The notes under the pieces are model-generated. The model was not told where the DNA came from, did no database searches, and saw only the letters and a list, made by a program, of their open reading frames with translations. A DNA stretch of 64,000 nucleotides, from contig JABACO010000003.1 in NCBI GenBank assembly GCA_013339895.1, forward strand, positions 12,473,754 through 12,537,753, written 5' to 3'. Both the position numbers and the translations under genes were made by a program. Of the stretch, positions 35,310 to 50,092 are shown one piece after another (the stretch's first letter is position 1; each line of letters begins with the position of its first letter). This stretch comes from Ephydatia muelleri (taxonomy: Eukaryota > Porifera > Demospongiae > Spongillida > Spongillidae).

Positions 35310-38300
35310 CTTTTTCATTGCTAAAAATGGACAAGAATGCACCACCTGTGTGATAATTGTCGCTCATTCAAGCTTGTACGCAAGCAAACATGAAGTGGTG
35401 TACAGGCGAGAGCGATAGAAGAGCATGTGACTTTTCAAAATGTGAATACGAAAACGATTCAAAACGTTTCTAAAATCGAACTTAGTAAATAGAAACACTC
35501 AGTTGCACGCATAGGGAGGTGCAAATAACTTGAAGAGCACAAGCGGTTGAAAGAATTACAGCACAAATATCAATATATCATTTCCCCACATAATGTGGTG
35601 AAACGCACTATCTTACTACAGGTACACAAACGGGCAGATATGCAAATAGTGTGCCATGCAACGAATGGGCTGGGAGAGAATACAGTACGATTAAATTGAC
35701 GTATATTATCATATGTTATTCATGTAGAGGTGCAAATATTCATGTTTAAAAATTTCTTCAGGAGTGTGAAATAGTAATGGAGCATGCAGATGTGAGTGAA
35801 ATTTATTAGGCTATTGATGAATAACATAATCACACCAGCATATGTATGTAAATCTGTGGAGAGAAGATAAGTAAATTTAGCCACCGAAGTAGGTTTTGTG
35901 TTGCATCATGCATGCATGTAGAATGTTCATCAAACGGCGTATGTGAACTCAGCTGTACAATGGAACATTATAGAGTAAAACTGGCTATCCAGCACTCTAG
36001 TTATCGGTGTTCAATTAATCTTAGAGTGTTCAAAATATAATCAACTGCTTAAGACCTTTGTAACTACACTGTACATAAATCGCAGTAGACAATACGTTTG
36101 CGGCATGCAAATGCGATGCGTGAAGTGTCTGGAGTGATGGCGCGGGCATACAACATGTTATACATGTACATCTAACCACGATTAAAGATTCTTCTTGATG
36201 AGTACAAGACCTTAAAATAATTGAAGGGATGGTTTCTCATTATGCACTGTCCCAACCTAATTCAATTTCTTGTGACCCTCCCTCTATTGCACGAGGTGGA
36301 GATCGCTACCATATCACTCCCATTTCAATAGATTTTGATCTACCAAGTGCATAAATTTTATGTTTTACTTTTCAATATTAATCTTTTTGTTGTACTTTTT
36401 ACCCTTTGATTGGCCATGACAAAATTTCCGAGTGATAAAGATTTGAGTGAATTTATTTTATGATATGGTAATATTTGCAACGTAATTATAACATTTACAA
36501 GGTAAAATATATTCGGGTTCATGCGAAATTCAAATGTCAACATCAGTGTTAAGGTACACATGTACATGTACATTCGTTTAATTCGTTTAATTGTATGCAT
36601 CGCTATACCATAGAAGTCATTTTAAAAGTACGCATACAGAAAATAATAACCGATTTGCTGCGCTATCATCATTGGTTTATTTCGCGCGAAATGTCCATCA
36701 AAGAAAAATTGTGGTTTTACGATTGCCGTAGAGGTAGGAGCACGGGAAGGTTAATTGGTAGGTGGATTTGTGCATAGATGGTCGTATTCGTACAATTATT
36801 CTCAGCGTTAGTCTTTTTCACATCAAGAATTCTCTTTTCTCGAACAGATACATGATTTATTTGGTCACGTACGGTTAGCATTACCATACGCAAGGAATCA
36901 CATGTGCAAGACTAATCTATTTTTTACGGAAATAATGTTCAGGTTTTTACCAGTACGAGACTTCGCGAATTCGAGCGAAATACATTCTAGCCTACGGTAG
37001 TAATAATTAAGACAGTTGCAATATTTGAAAAGATGTATGAAATTATTATTATTTAAAATTAAAAAGTGCGCCAAATATGCCTATTTGATTATAGTGAATA
37101 GTCCTGTAATAATGCAGGGCTGCATAACGCGGTCGAAATTATTCAGAATCTCATAGCAGACCTTGGCAGCATAAATAAAGCATGCATGTGACTTTTCAAT
37201 ATAACTGATAACAGGACGCCGAGAGCCGAGCCCTTGTGGGCCCTTGTGGGCACTCTCATACATATGGCTTTTCAGTAAGACATCAAAAGTGTTCACTTGT
37301 AAAATTTTTAATGAAAAAAAAGCATAATGATTAGCTCAATGCAGCAAACGATAAGGGAAAATTATAAGTTAGCGCAAAGCAGGGTTGGTGTGCAAAACAA
37401 ATAAATAAACTTGACGCCTTCCACTTTCGAATGCTTCTATACGGGTCTTCTCCAGGTAGCAAGGCACGTTTGCTGTATAAGTCATAAAGTCGCCCTGCTG
37501 CATGCATGGTTTTCCGTGGTCCCCTCACCAAGAAAAGCCCTACACTTGAGCCAAACGAACTCTTTGTGGCTGGGTTTAGATACTGCACACGGATCTCGAT
37601 CGATGTGCTTTTTGACCCGAAAGTGCCCTATAGACACTTTACCATCATGCAATAACCTGCATAAATAAGGGAGGGGAAGGGGGAGGGGGGGGGGGGTCCA
37701 ACACCAAGCTAACTAAAAGACGTGCATTTAGACTTATGCAGCATAGCTGCCACTGATTATATACTAAGTCCTGAGCTTCCGTACCCCATGCCCCCATGTG
37801 CTTTCACTGCCACTGGAGTACAATTCAAAAATTGTTAAGCGTCATCTTATAGCTCAGCTAATCCAGCGGGGATGTCTGAAGTCCACAGGCTGGCTTTCAT
37901 GTTTATTCGTTGAAACCTGAACTTTTCTTCCTGATGAGGTCGAACGCCATCCTATACCAGAATCGCTCTCCGTCTCGACTTTGATGCAATAGTTAACATT
38001 AATTGGTTTTGTTTTATGAACGTAAATGCAATAACATTGCATGATTAAATATGTCATGCAAGTGTAAATGATCAGGATGGAAAAGTGCATGTAGTTGTAA
38101 GGATAGTTGATGACTACGTTTATGCACTGTAAAAAAAATTGATAATCATGCGTGTGTATGGCATGAAATAAACGTTCATCGCATACACATAAAAAACGCA
38201 TCTAATGAATGATATTCACATTAAAATCAAGCGCAAATCAAATTGAAATGAAATGATGCAATTGATTTAACATCCGTTGTGAAATTAATAATTTATTTGG

Positions 38301-38312
38301 GTGTTTTTTCTA
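35310..38312. other. Intergenic DNA upstream of silicatein B, nothing recognised
   Basis: About 3 kb with only short open frames. It includes a G run near 37680-37696. This and the following stretch form the shared upstream region of the divergent genes B and C and may hold their enhancers; no specific site can be named. Confidence 0.4.
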
Positions 38313-38563
38313 TACGCACTAAAAACAGCTTTAGAGTTGTGTCGTTCAACATCTTCCATCACGTCGTATTTCAGTGCTTTAATCGATTTGCAATTTTCTT
38401 CTTTCCATTTGCACTATGTCTGCGGACAACGAATAATAATTGGCAGTGCTTCTTCAGACATACATGTAACTCCGTTGATGCCCGGCGACGTATTCCCACC
38501 AAGGGTTTTTAATAATATTAATATTTATATATTTAAATGCTTTCTATTGTTTATTTGCATCCG
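38313..38563 (+). repeat. Left arm of a 1.2-kb inverted-repeat element
   Basis: Reverse complement of 39269-39510 at roughly 80 percent by eye: shared blocks include TCCATCACGTCGTATT, CCATTTGCACTATGTCTG and AACGAATAATAATTGG. Both arms translate to a shared FFPFALCLRTTNNNW string, which may be chance. Confidence 0.7.
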
Positions 38564-39268
38564 TGCTGAAACTGTACGTTTTAAACTTCAGAACCTATAC
38601 TGAACCATTTCGTATCATTGACTGCAATCGCATACACACACCGGAAAAATATATAATATGCCATATGTGGACAAAGGCAAAAAAAAAAAAAAAACATCCG
38701 TGCCGGCTAAACATTTAATGCATGCATGAGAGGAGTTCTGTCATCAAAGCCTAATCCACTCCTCTTCTTTAAGCTGGATCCCCTCAGACCATGTTTGACG
38801 CCTTAACCGGTGATGGTGCGCCGGTACCAGGGATTTTTGTATCAAACAGCGCTTCCACCTGAAGTGTCCGAACATGTTTGAAACCTAGATCACAATCACT
38901 GACCTGTAATTTTCAGCCTTGTCGACAATTGTTTCACAACCAGAATCCGTACTCAGGCCACGTCCCGAATTTCATTATGCCACTCAATGATAAGGCCTCC
39001 TTTTTTTACAGTCCAACTAGTCGATGTTGAAGCATGCCATTGCTACTACATTCATCACATTTGACAGGCAAGCAGGAGGGTTGTCTTCGAAGTTGGATCA
39101 TTGTATGTTTAAACTAGACTATGTATAGCTGTATGCCAATACACGTACACTGTAGTTTGATTATTCTGATTGCAGTGAATTGATTGCAATATGAATGGTC
39201 CAGTATTGGTTACTAGCTTTAAAAGAACGTATAAACAGTTTCAAAAGGTCATCACGTATGCTTGCTCA
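38564..39268. other. Spacer between the two inverted arms
   Basis: About 700 bp with no recognised gene; contains a 16-A run near 38680. Confidence 0.45.
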
Positions 39269-39510
39269 CGGATGCAAATAAGCAATAGAAAACATTAAAT
39301 ATAAGTATTAATAATAATAAAAACCCATGGTGGGAATACAACTGCTATCTACAATTATATAAATCTGAAGAAGTACAAACCAATTATTATTCGTTGTACG
39401 CAGACATAGTGCAAATGGAAAGAAAACTGCAAAGCACTGTAATACGACGTGATGGAGAACGTCGAACAACGCGATTCTAAAACTCATTACGGCTGTTTTA
39501 AGTGCAAACA
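39269..39510 (-). repeat. Right arm of the 1.2-kb inverted-repeat element
   Basis: Inverted partner of 38313-38563. Together they look like a foldback or long-TIR non-autonomous transposon; no target duplication was found. Confidence 0.7.
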
Positions 39511-42500
39511 GAACGCAATACTTTCGCATTGTTTGCAACTTGCAATTGCAAGACGACATGCATTGCTCAATGACCTGCCTTGTTGGACTGATAATGTAAG
39601 CATTGTTCCTTCCGCACCAGCGAACAAATTTACTTTAACTTATCCTAAAAATCAAAAAAGCCATGCTACCGGGATACAATGAACAAACCTACCATGCATG
39701 ACAGCTAGCTTTGTCAACTGCATCACGAAATAAACAGTCAATTGAAAAACTACAATATCACAATAAGCACGTCCACATGTACCTAAAAACCAGTCTGACC
39801 AGTATACCAACTAGCGTGACAGGTGCCAGGCCTATCCAAATGGTCATAGGGTTATCACAATGATGTAATGCTATTTAATCATTTGCTGTTATTATCATGA
39901 TGATGTTGGACTTTTATCAAGCCAAATGTTTATATACTAAACCATTCTGTTGAAAAATGGGGCATGTGTAAGGATATGACCAACAAGTTCAACTAGCAAA
40001 ACTAACAGCTATCTCAGTGCATATAGTGTCTGGGCACATAATTAAATCGACAGCAAGCCAAAATATTAATTTTAAAAATAATGATGTAATAACTGAATCA
40101 ATATTCATAAAATGATTCATACAGTCGAAGCAATGTATTTGATAAAATAATCATATGAAGCGATAATGTGAGAATAATGTAAACTATAAATAAATGTTGA
40201 TAACTAGAAAAGTTCCACAATAGGATAGTCATAGCCATCCTCAATTCTGGTAAATTACATTGTTCTCTGGACCTGGTGGTGTAAGTGTGGCTGTAAAATA
40301 ATTGTGACTATTTGTACATACGAAGAAAATAGAGGAACAGGGGTGAGTGTAAAAGGAAAAGACACAAACCTATATTATAGCACACGTAGGATCGTATAAA
40401 TAGGTCTACCAGGCTTAAAAATTGTTTTCTTCCTCTTAACACCACCATCGCCAACCAAATGATTCTATATATCTCTCAGAACTTCTCAAAGAGAATTACT
40501 TTGTTTCATTGAAGTAAAGTTCAACTTTAACAACACAAACGAAACGCGGTGAAAGTTATGCGTTTGCGCCGCGGCCTGCTTGTCTATTGACGCGCCGCCT
40601 CCTCCTGTGTATACATAGAGCTGTATACATACTACTGGTATGCACACAAGGAGCAAATTTCATCCACGTGCTTAGCGTACTGGGATTTTCTCCAACATTC
40701 GCCTTCGTCCATTTCAGCAAGAGAGACATTCGGACATGGGTGTGAAGCTCACAGCGAAATAGCGTGGACTGTATATACTATAGCACGAGTTTACCCTCAC
40801 AGTGGTGTCGTAGTGGACGTAACTACACCCCGAATCAAAGTTTTCAAGCTCAGCTTGAACTTCTACCACTTTTAAGACTGACACTACTGCTTTTTCATTA
40901 GCGGTGAGCATCGACACTAACTTGTGCATTTCCACTTATGTATGAACCTGTTAGCAGCTCTTTCTCTTATCTCCTCTGCCACAACACACATGCCATTGGA
41001 CTCTATTGATATTGCGCTTTCTTTATGTAAGCAGTGTCATAGAAGAAAGGTTCAGAGCCTGCTGTTATGATACCTTGCTCCAGTTTTTACTAATAGCATT
41101 GCACTAAGGTCGCTGCACCTCTTGCGCATAGGTTTAACACAATGCACAGACTTGATTGGTCAGCAAGACAAGACTACGAGACAACGAGAAGTATCGGCTA
41201 ATGTGCCTGAAGGAAGTCCCGCACGTTTCTGTATGGGTTCGAGGCATGGTGCGTAAGAACCTGATTTTGTATTGATTACAGGATGGTTAACTTCATCACA
41301 AAAAAGAAAGCATGTGCATGATACCCTGGACACACTTGAGGGCTCAAACTTCTTCGGAACTATATGGATCTGAGTAAATACCTGGGGTAATGATGTTAGC
41401 TCTGTACTGTCATAACTACATGGCCCCCCAGTACGATGGATCATTTCGTCCGCCAGTCTTTCACTTTCAGCTTATATGGCTGTAAAATAGGAACGGAAAT
41501 TGATGTATTGACTTGGAATCTCTTGTGTCAGTGTTTTGCTTTATTTAGTTGTGTGACCTATATTGCACCTGTACGTAAAGTAAATGTATCAGCATATTCC
41601 AAATACACTAAACACATGCAGCAACTTTTTGTCAGTGTCATTTACATATGAATGATTCCCAATTCTTGAGGCAATCTCACACAAGGTTTTTTGATCCCTA
41701 CCCACCTTTGGATATACATTGTGAACAGGAAGATCTTCAGTAGTTGGTGGAGCTTGTTCTAGAGGCTCCATTACAGCAATCATCGTTCCTTTATTAACCA
41801 ATTCACATATCGCTTGCTGCAGGAACCATGCACCAACTTACGTGTATATATTAGGATTAGGCCTACCATTTAAGAAATTTTATGAGGCGTACCCTCCTGG
41901 GCGAAAATCGGTATGTCCTCTATATAGTTTCAATGGCCTGCATGAATTTATAATGATTCATACATTTCTTTTAGAGGACACTGCCCCAGTGGTACAACTG
42001 GCGAACAGAATTGGCAGAGGTAACCCACGTATACTTTCTAACGGAGTATATGTTCATATACATGTTGCACACGTTAGAAGCGAGTACTGGCACGGAAAAT
42101 ACACAAGATATATATATATATATATCGAGTGACAATTATTAAGCATTTCCGTATTGAGCAATTGATTTAGGATTGAGTGTGGTGAAAATGCAATTAAACG
42201 AAGTACAGTTCATGAGTCCTATATTTAACACTGCAGGCTTAAATTTTTTTGAATGGCTGTACGTCATGTATTTACAAAATGTGCGACTGCACATGCACCT
42301 GAACTACATTACGATATAATACAATTTTTATGAAGATGAACCATCGAACTGTACAACGATCCAAATGTATTAATCCAAAGAAACAATCATGATTTGTACT
42401 CATCGCGGATATAGGGTGTCTGTAGTTATAGAGAGCATTTCTGGAGGCATCTGCATCACAAAATCTCAACTACTATAATCATTCTAGAGACTTTGTAACT

Positions 42501-43169
42501 ACCCTTGAGTTCTCTTTAAGACTAGATTTAACCACAACTGCAGAGAATAGATTTAATGAGAGGAACAATGGAATGCTTTGTGACAGCCAAGTACAGTAGC
42601 TCTTCACATCTGTAATGGAGAAGTTCATGCTATACGGCGTGTTAATAGACGGAATGGTTGAATAGCTATTGATTTTAGCATGAGAGGTTCACCCAACTGA
42701 TTCTTGCAAATGAATACATTTGCACTCGGACATATAAGTGCTTAGTCGTGTCCTGGCGGCAATTTAGTTCAACAGAAAACAGGTTCACATGATAATATAG
42801 GAAGCGTGAAATCATCTTGGAATACACAAAATCCTTTCTATATGTCCTTTTAATGTTTTTAAAGCTGTCAGAAAATGTACATCTAGCATCCATTCATTAA
42901 TCCTTTTTTAGCGCGCTATACACGGAATACAGCAGCCTACAAGGTGAATACAGTGACCTACAGTACATCAGCACAAGACACTATGTTTTGCTATGATCTG
43001 TATTCTGGTTACGATAGGGTTCTCAGAATTTCCTTTCCTTAGTTTCATGCATTGTTTCAGAAAATGTTCGAAGCATGAAGTGATTGATGTGCAAACATTG
43101 AACCTTTTTTAAACGCCACAGGAGTGGAAGGTAATTAAATTACTTTGAACTAATGTACAGGCCGCGTTC
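39511..43169. other. Intergenic DNA upstream of silicatein C
   Basis: No recognisable gene. Minus-strand frames at 40935-40714 (73 codons), 41444-41160 (94) and 41801-41589 (70) are unrecognised; the last has protein-like composition (MEPLEQAPPTTEDLPVHNVY) and could be an exon of a lost gene or element. A (TA)n tract lies near 42108-42124. Confidence 0.35.
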
Positions 43170-45215
<2,046 letters not shown>

Positions 45216-45379
45216 AATACATATTCTTATAGGATCGATGCTAGTGCACAAAATCAATTTTGCAATAGCCGCATGCATGCATGCATACATGCATACATGC
45301 AGGACATTTTAATTTGCTTAAATGGTTGAAAACTGACAGTTTCCATGCCTCACAGTGTCATCTCCTCATGCCTCAGCTT

Positions 45380-45850
45380 GGCTTTTTGTAATGCCCAAAT
45401 CACAGCTCAACCTGCATCTTGAGCCTTCTGATTTTCAGGTGGCACTCCTGTGGTGGTTAGGATTGGACACTTCTCAAAACACAAGCTGTTTCACAAGCCA
45501 TTGACCCCTTGGGTCATCATGCATGTGTAAACGGGCATGGTGGCGAATTGATAGTACGACATAACTCCTGGTGGGACATGGTAGTGGTCTTGATGAAGAT
45601 GGGCAGTATACACGCCCTGCAGACATTCTGGTACAGAATTAGGAGTTCGGTAGCCAGCTGCTTTGGACTTCACGGTTACATCACCGCAAAACCCGACCAT
45701 ACATTTTCGGGCCCATAGGAAGCATCAGAAACGTCAGGCCGGTGTCATTAAGTGTGTGGGGAACCTGTACCATTAGTTGCAGCTAGGGGATCTGGGGGAG
45801 ACCTGTAAGCTCCCACAGTGGGGTCTGGCATGTACGAAGTCCTGCATCTT
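45380..45850 (+). pseudogene. Degenerate retroelement C-terminal fragment
   Basis: Across shifting frames the plus strand reads LEPSDFQVALLWWLGLDTSQ, LGHHACVNGHGGELIVRHNS and YTRPADILVQN. This is the order seen in the widespread animal reverse-transcriptase-associated segment with GHHAxxCxxGGDxxxRHNxLRD and HTRPADILVPNW motifs. It is heavily decayed and short. The parent element type (probably non-LTR) is not certain. Confidence 0.4.
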
Positions 45851-46078
45851 CTAGACCATGCACTTTGAATGTAAATTAAACGGCGTTAACATTACAAACA
45901 GAATTAAGGGTTATAAAGATCTTACAAAACCCCGAACAAAAGGACATGCTGCACTGATATACGGACAGCATTCATTATTATTTAGTGCACAAATACACAC
46001 TTTCACACGTAACCACATACATGTACGCACAAAAAACATACACAACGTGTACAACACACGCACAGATACACACACACG

Positions 46079-46123
<45 letters not shown>

Positions 46124-46649
46124 CGTGTGCAACACACGCACAGGCACAGATATCCACACACACAGACACACACACGCACGCACACACACACACACACACA
46201 CAACGTGTACAACACACGCACACGCACAGATATCCACACACAGACACACACACACACACACGCACGCACACACACACACACACACACATACACACACACA
46301 CACACACACAAACACAAACACCACAACAGAGACACAACGTACAATTACAATGTATATTGATATGTAACTTCCGGTAACCATGCAATTCCTGTCCTGCTTC
46401 TCCTGTTGATTCGAATCCCCATAGACATTGGTTCGTGGCCTCAAAATGGCAATGGACAGCCTGGCTCGTATTAATCTGTAACTTCTGAAATCTTTCCCCC
46501 CATTTGACAGTCTGCATGGGTTTGACAAAACATTCCGTTTTTGGCCCAAAACGTCATTGGAGACAACTAAAGGTCTAAGAGCTAGCTTCTGCTGCATCAC
46601 AGTACTTTCTTTTCCTTGACAGCTGACGATAGAATAGCGGCAACATCAC
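45851..46649. other. (AC)n-rich intergenic DNA
   Basis: Interrupted (AC)n arrays cover about 46060-46315; long open frames here are artefacts of the dinucleotide repeat. The remainder has no recognised gene. Confidence 0.7.
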
Positions 46650-46735
46650 TGTCACGCGAAAATTGGTAGGGGCAAAAATTGGTCCGGGCGGACCACTTTT
46701 CGCAGTCAAAATTGGTCCGACCCCGGACCACTTTT

Positions 46736-47008
46736 GGTTACCAAAAGTGGGCCGGGTTGGCAAAAGTGGTCCGAGTGGATTAACTTGTAGGAAACAGTTC
46801 CTTGCATTCTAATCGTTCTATGTAACTGTGTTTTATGCATTGTGGCAAGAAAGTCTAACAATAACGGCTAATACATTGTCTTGCGCAATTGCAAAGAGAC
46901 ATAAATAGTATCGTAGTTACAGCCTTTGGTTACCAAAAGTGGTCCGGGTTGCCAAAAATGGTCCAGGTGTAGGAAACAGTTCCTTGCATTTTAAATGTTG
47001 TATGAAAC
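46736..47008 (+). repeat. Two tandem copies of a 192-bp unit with GGTCCG words
   Basis: GGTTACCAAAAGTGG at 46736 recurs at 46928, each followed by a CCGGGTTG.CAAAA motif and then GGAAACAGTTCCTTGCATT, about 192 bp apart. They lie in the leader of the Ginger-like element and may be subterminal binding sites. Confidence 0.7.
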
Positions 47009-47163
47009 CACTCTTTGCTAACTAACGGTTAATTGTAATATGTGTATTAACACCTCACGTGGCGTTTTTAAAATATGGACGACTGTTTAGAGCAGTTCAG
47101 AGATGATGCAACCTCTTCAGGTACTAACATTCGAGAAGCGGTGTTTAAATATCTGTCAGAAAA

Positions 47164-48587
47164 GAAGTACCGGATCATATGGCATATACGGCCCCCTATG
47201 AATAATTAATGCACGAGTTATTCAGTTCACCACAATCCGCCCACGCGTCACGCGCTTGCGGCGAACGTCTCTGCAGTTACGTAGGACTTTTTCGTGACAG
47301 AGAGGACAGATCATGGGCTGTACAATTAAAGCAAACTAATAAATTTTGTACACTGCATATTATCCTTTCATATCCGATTCGCTCTGCAATAATCGACATT
47401 GAAGAAGAGAAGGCGGATGGGCTGTTCAAAGATATTAACAATTTTTGTACAATGTATATAATCCTTCCACATCCGATTCCCACACACAGTAAATGGCGTG
47501 CAGATGAAGTCACGGAAATGGGGAAGCATATATATTAATTACATGCAGCGTATGCAGCTTTCATTATTGAATGAGAGAATGTCCTTTCTAGAAGTTGGCG
47601 GTGTTGTTTTTGGCAGAGTAGATGGTGGTATTGTAGCTTCAATGCATGCGAGAAATGTACTGGCCAGGGCAGAGAACTGTACAAAGTAAGAAGTTTATTT
47701 TGGGGGCTGCAGAAGTGGATGATCCTGATCTGGTTCTGGTCCAAAGATTCTCCTGACACCTCTGCAGCCACAGATGCTGATGTGGACAACCACACAAGCA
47801 TCGATTCTTTTTAGTGGCTGAGAGAAGTGTGCTCAACAACACTCATAAACAATGGTCCAATTAGTTTGGGTGGACCAGGAATTATTGTGCAAGTGGATGA
47901 ATCTTTATTCAGACCAAATCCGAGGTATTGACACTGTATATACATAAATATGTCTCACCCTAAAAATCACGTAGTATACAACTGTGGTAGATGACCTCAT
48001 ACACCGATTTGGGTGTTTGGGATGGCGGACACAAGCCAGAAGCCAGCAACAGGCTTCATGCAGATTGTGGACTGCAACACTGGTACCCATAATTACAGCT
48101 CATGTAGCCCCAGGCACCCTTGTTCACTCAGATGAATGGGCATCCTACAGCCAAGTGCAGCACATTCCCAATGTCCCATCACACGGCACTGTTGATCATT
48201 CAGTGTGTTTGTGGATCCAACAAGTGGGGTCCACATTCAACATATAGAGTCGTATTGGGGAAGGGCCAAGCTAAAACTTTAAGCGAATGAAAGGATGTCA
48301 TGCTCACCAGCATCCCAGCCAGTCAGCTACCTGGACGAATTCATGTGGCGTGAAAGGCACGGAAAGACAAGCAAGGATGCTTTAGACAACATATTTAGAG
48401 ATATAGCCGTTCAATACCCAGTGTAATTCTTCTGTCTTTAGTACTTATTATTTACCTTGTTTGACGTACTTATTATTTATCTTTGTTCGACGTTCGCCCC
48501 AAGCTCGTGACGCGTGGGTGGATTGTGGTGAACTGAATAACTAATTATTCAATAGAGGGCCGTATATGCCATATGATCCAAAGTACC
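47164..48587 (+). mobile_element. Merlin DNA transposon (1408 bp), decayed
   Basis: The element spans 47172-48579, with terminal inverted repeats of about 90-98 bp (47172-47269 and 48489-48579) starting GGATCATATGGCATATACGG. Flanking 8-bp sequences are GAAGTACC (47164-47171) and AAAGTACC (48580-48587), a target duplication with one mismatch; 8-9 bp is typical of Merlin. Inside is a transposase of the IS1016/ISXO2-like family, described separately. The insertion interrupted the N-terminal domain of a Ginger-like element. Confidence 0.88.
47869..48426 (+). pseudogene. Merlin transposase (ISXO2-like DDE domain), broken
   Basis: GGPGIIVQVDES carries the first catalytic Asp (47896-47898); then HVAPGTLVHSDEWASYSQ carries the second (48131-48133), and IESYWGRAK carries the Glu (48247-48249). 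The end reads SYLDEFMWRERHGK and DIAVQYPV before a stop at 48424-48426, the standard C-terminus of this family. The parts lie in several frames (a VFGMADTSQKPATGFMQIVD segment near 48015-48070 is out of frame with its neighbours), so the enzyme cannot be made. A GT...AG stretch at about 47924-47983 could be an intron. Upstream coding sequence (47209-47860) is unrecognised. Confidence 0.85.
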
Positions 48588-48735
48588 CATCGGGGTCTGA
48601 TGATACGTTCAAAGGAATTATTAGAAAAAAAGCCGCTATGTTTGTTATTCGAGAAGGTGTGATGTATTTCAAAGAGGGACGAAGTACGTACGCTGCATGG
48701 ACAATATCGCAAAACAATTCAGTATTTGTATTGCG

Positions 48736-50092
48736 TCATATCATATAATTAGCACCTATGCTATCTCTCATTACACTAAAGAAATACTCAGCATCATCTG
48801 ATGGTACTTGACCTTGGATGTTCAATTCTCCTTCCACTATTAACATTGTCACACCTTTTCCATCATGTCCTTCTATAATGGTGATATGAGCCACAAGTGT
48901 TTTATTTGGAAAGACATTTCTGGTACATCTGAAAATCAATAAATAAGTAGATTAATTTCCTTTCATCATGAGTAAATGAGAAACTTAAATATCACCTGTT
49001 AACTTTTAATAAACTAAAATCATACGGCTCCTTATATAAGGGCATCAGCTCATCTAATATCATGTTCAAGAATGTATAATTGAACCTGGAACGCTGGATT
49101 TCAGTAAGACTACATTCATCACAAGCTCTTCTCCAATTCCATATGTATTTAGCTTCGTATTGAAAAGACGTTCTGCATCTATGACAGACTGTTTCCGGGA
49201 ACCATATGAGGGCCGGGTATGGGAGACCAGTTGATGGTTCTGATAACGCTTCTACAAATCGTTCCAGGTTCAATTTATCAGGTCCTCCACTCCTGGTGTG
49301 GCTGGCTATTCTCTGTCAGAAACAGCAAGAATTAAACACACTTCATGCAGAATCCATAACATTATTGGAACAATACAAAATAGCATATACATTGCACTCC
49401 ATATGAACTATTATTGTGCATTTCATTACAAGTACCTTTAGCAAGTGTGCATTGTCTTCTCTCTCATAAAACACCCTAATAGACTAGTGGCTGGATGAAC
49501 TTCTGGAACGTATAGGTATGTTCTGAATTGAATACCTTCTGCTTCCCAGAGTGCAATTTGTGCACTGAACTCAAATTGTGCAAGAACAGATCTTAGTTTT
49601 TCTGTGATTCTCTCACTGAACCCTGCAAATGCAAATCATAACAGTACAGTAATCTATATTATGTATACTGATGTACACATACCATGTTTTCAAGTACAGT
49701 AATTATAACCAGGTGGTATAGTTTGTGGTCGAAGTCAATCAATAACTTCATTCATACAAACTCCTTGCTTGACCTATTTTATGATTTCTTCAAAGACACC
49801 ATTAAATATTACATGTACCCGTTAACTTTTAATAAACTAAAATCTGACCATTTCCTTTAGTGATGAAACTAGTTGTCGGATCTCATCCTACTTGCGCCTG
49901 CACATTGCACTGGCACTGCATAGGGTTTTGGTTGCGTTGTTCTGAGCTAATCATGAATACAAATATGTGAGTAGCATGTGTGCGCTGATGTAGCTTCTTC
50001 GTAATAGATACAAGCATTTGTGGAAGGTTATCACGCTGTGCATCCGCCCAATTTAAAATGGTGGCAATTTCACCATGAAGCTTTCTTCCATC
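48736..50092 (-). pseudogene. Unrecognised spliced gene or gene relic
   Basis: On the minus strand, exon 49312-48996 (from RIASHTRSGG to SLLKVN) splices through a GT-AG intron to exon 48928-48736, which ends SIGANYMI and a stop; the junction restores an Arg codon and keeps frame. Upstream, 49622-49436 has good splice borders and ends YEREDNAHLLK, in phase with the next exon, but its first two thirds (FSERITEKLRSVLAQFEF) lie in another frame. A further open piece (about 50092-49883) reads GEIATILNWADAQRDNLPQM. Composition is clearly protein-like and the downstream exons are intact, with CHRC and CDEC pairs (about 49180-49110) suggesting a zinc-binding site. I do not recognise the family. It may be a host gene damaged in its 5' half, or part of an unclassified element. 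Confidence 0.5.

Larger units (their letters stand above)
46650..48700 (+). mobile_element. Ginger-like integrase element, copy 1, split by Merlin
   Basis: From TGTCACGCGAAAATTGG at 46653 the DNA carries repeated AAATTGGTCCGGGCGGACC-like palindromic words, then a start codon at 47075 opening MDDCLEQFRDD and REAVFKYLSEKK, where a Merlin transposon interrupts it. Beyond the Merlin copy (from 48588) the same type of N-terminal domain resumes with GSDDTFKGIIRKKA and REGVMYFKEG. A related domain occurs at 61043-61220, followed there by an H2C2 and integrase region. The TGT start fits Ginger transposons. The right end was not found, and only the N-terminal part is present here. Confidence 0.5.

Noticed and set aside
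41160-41801. Minus-strand ORF pair as a gene
   Set aside because: Composition is partly protein-like, but no domain, splice linkage or start could be supported.
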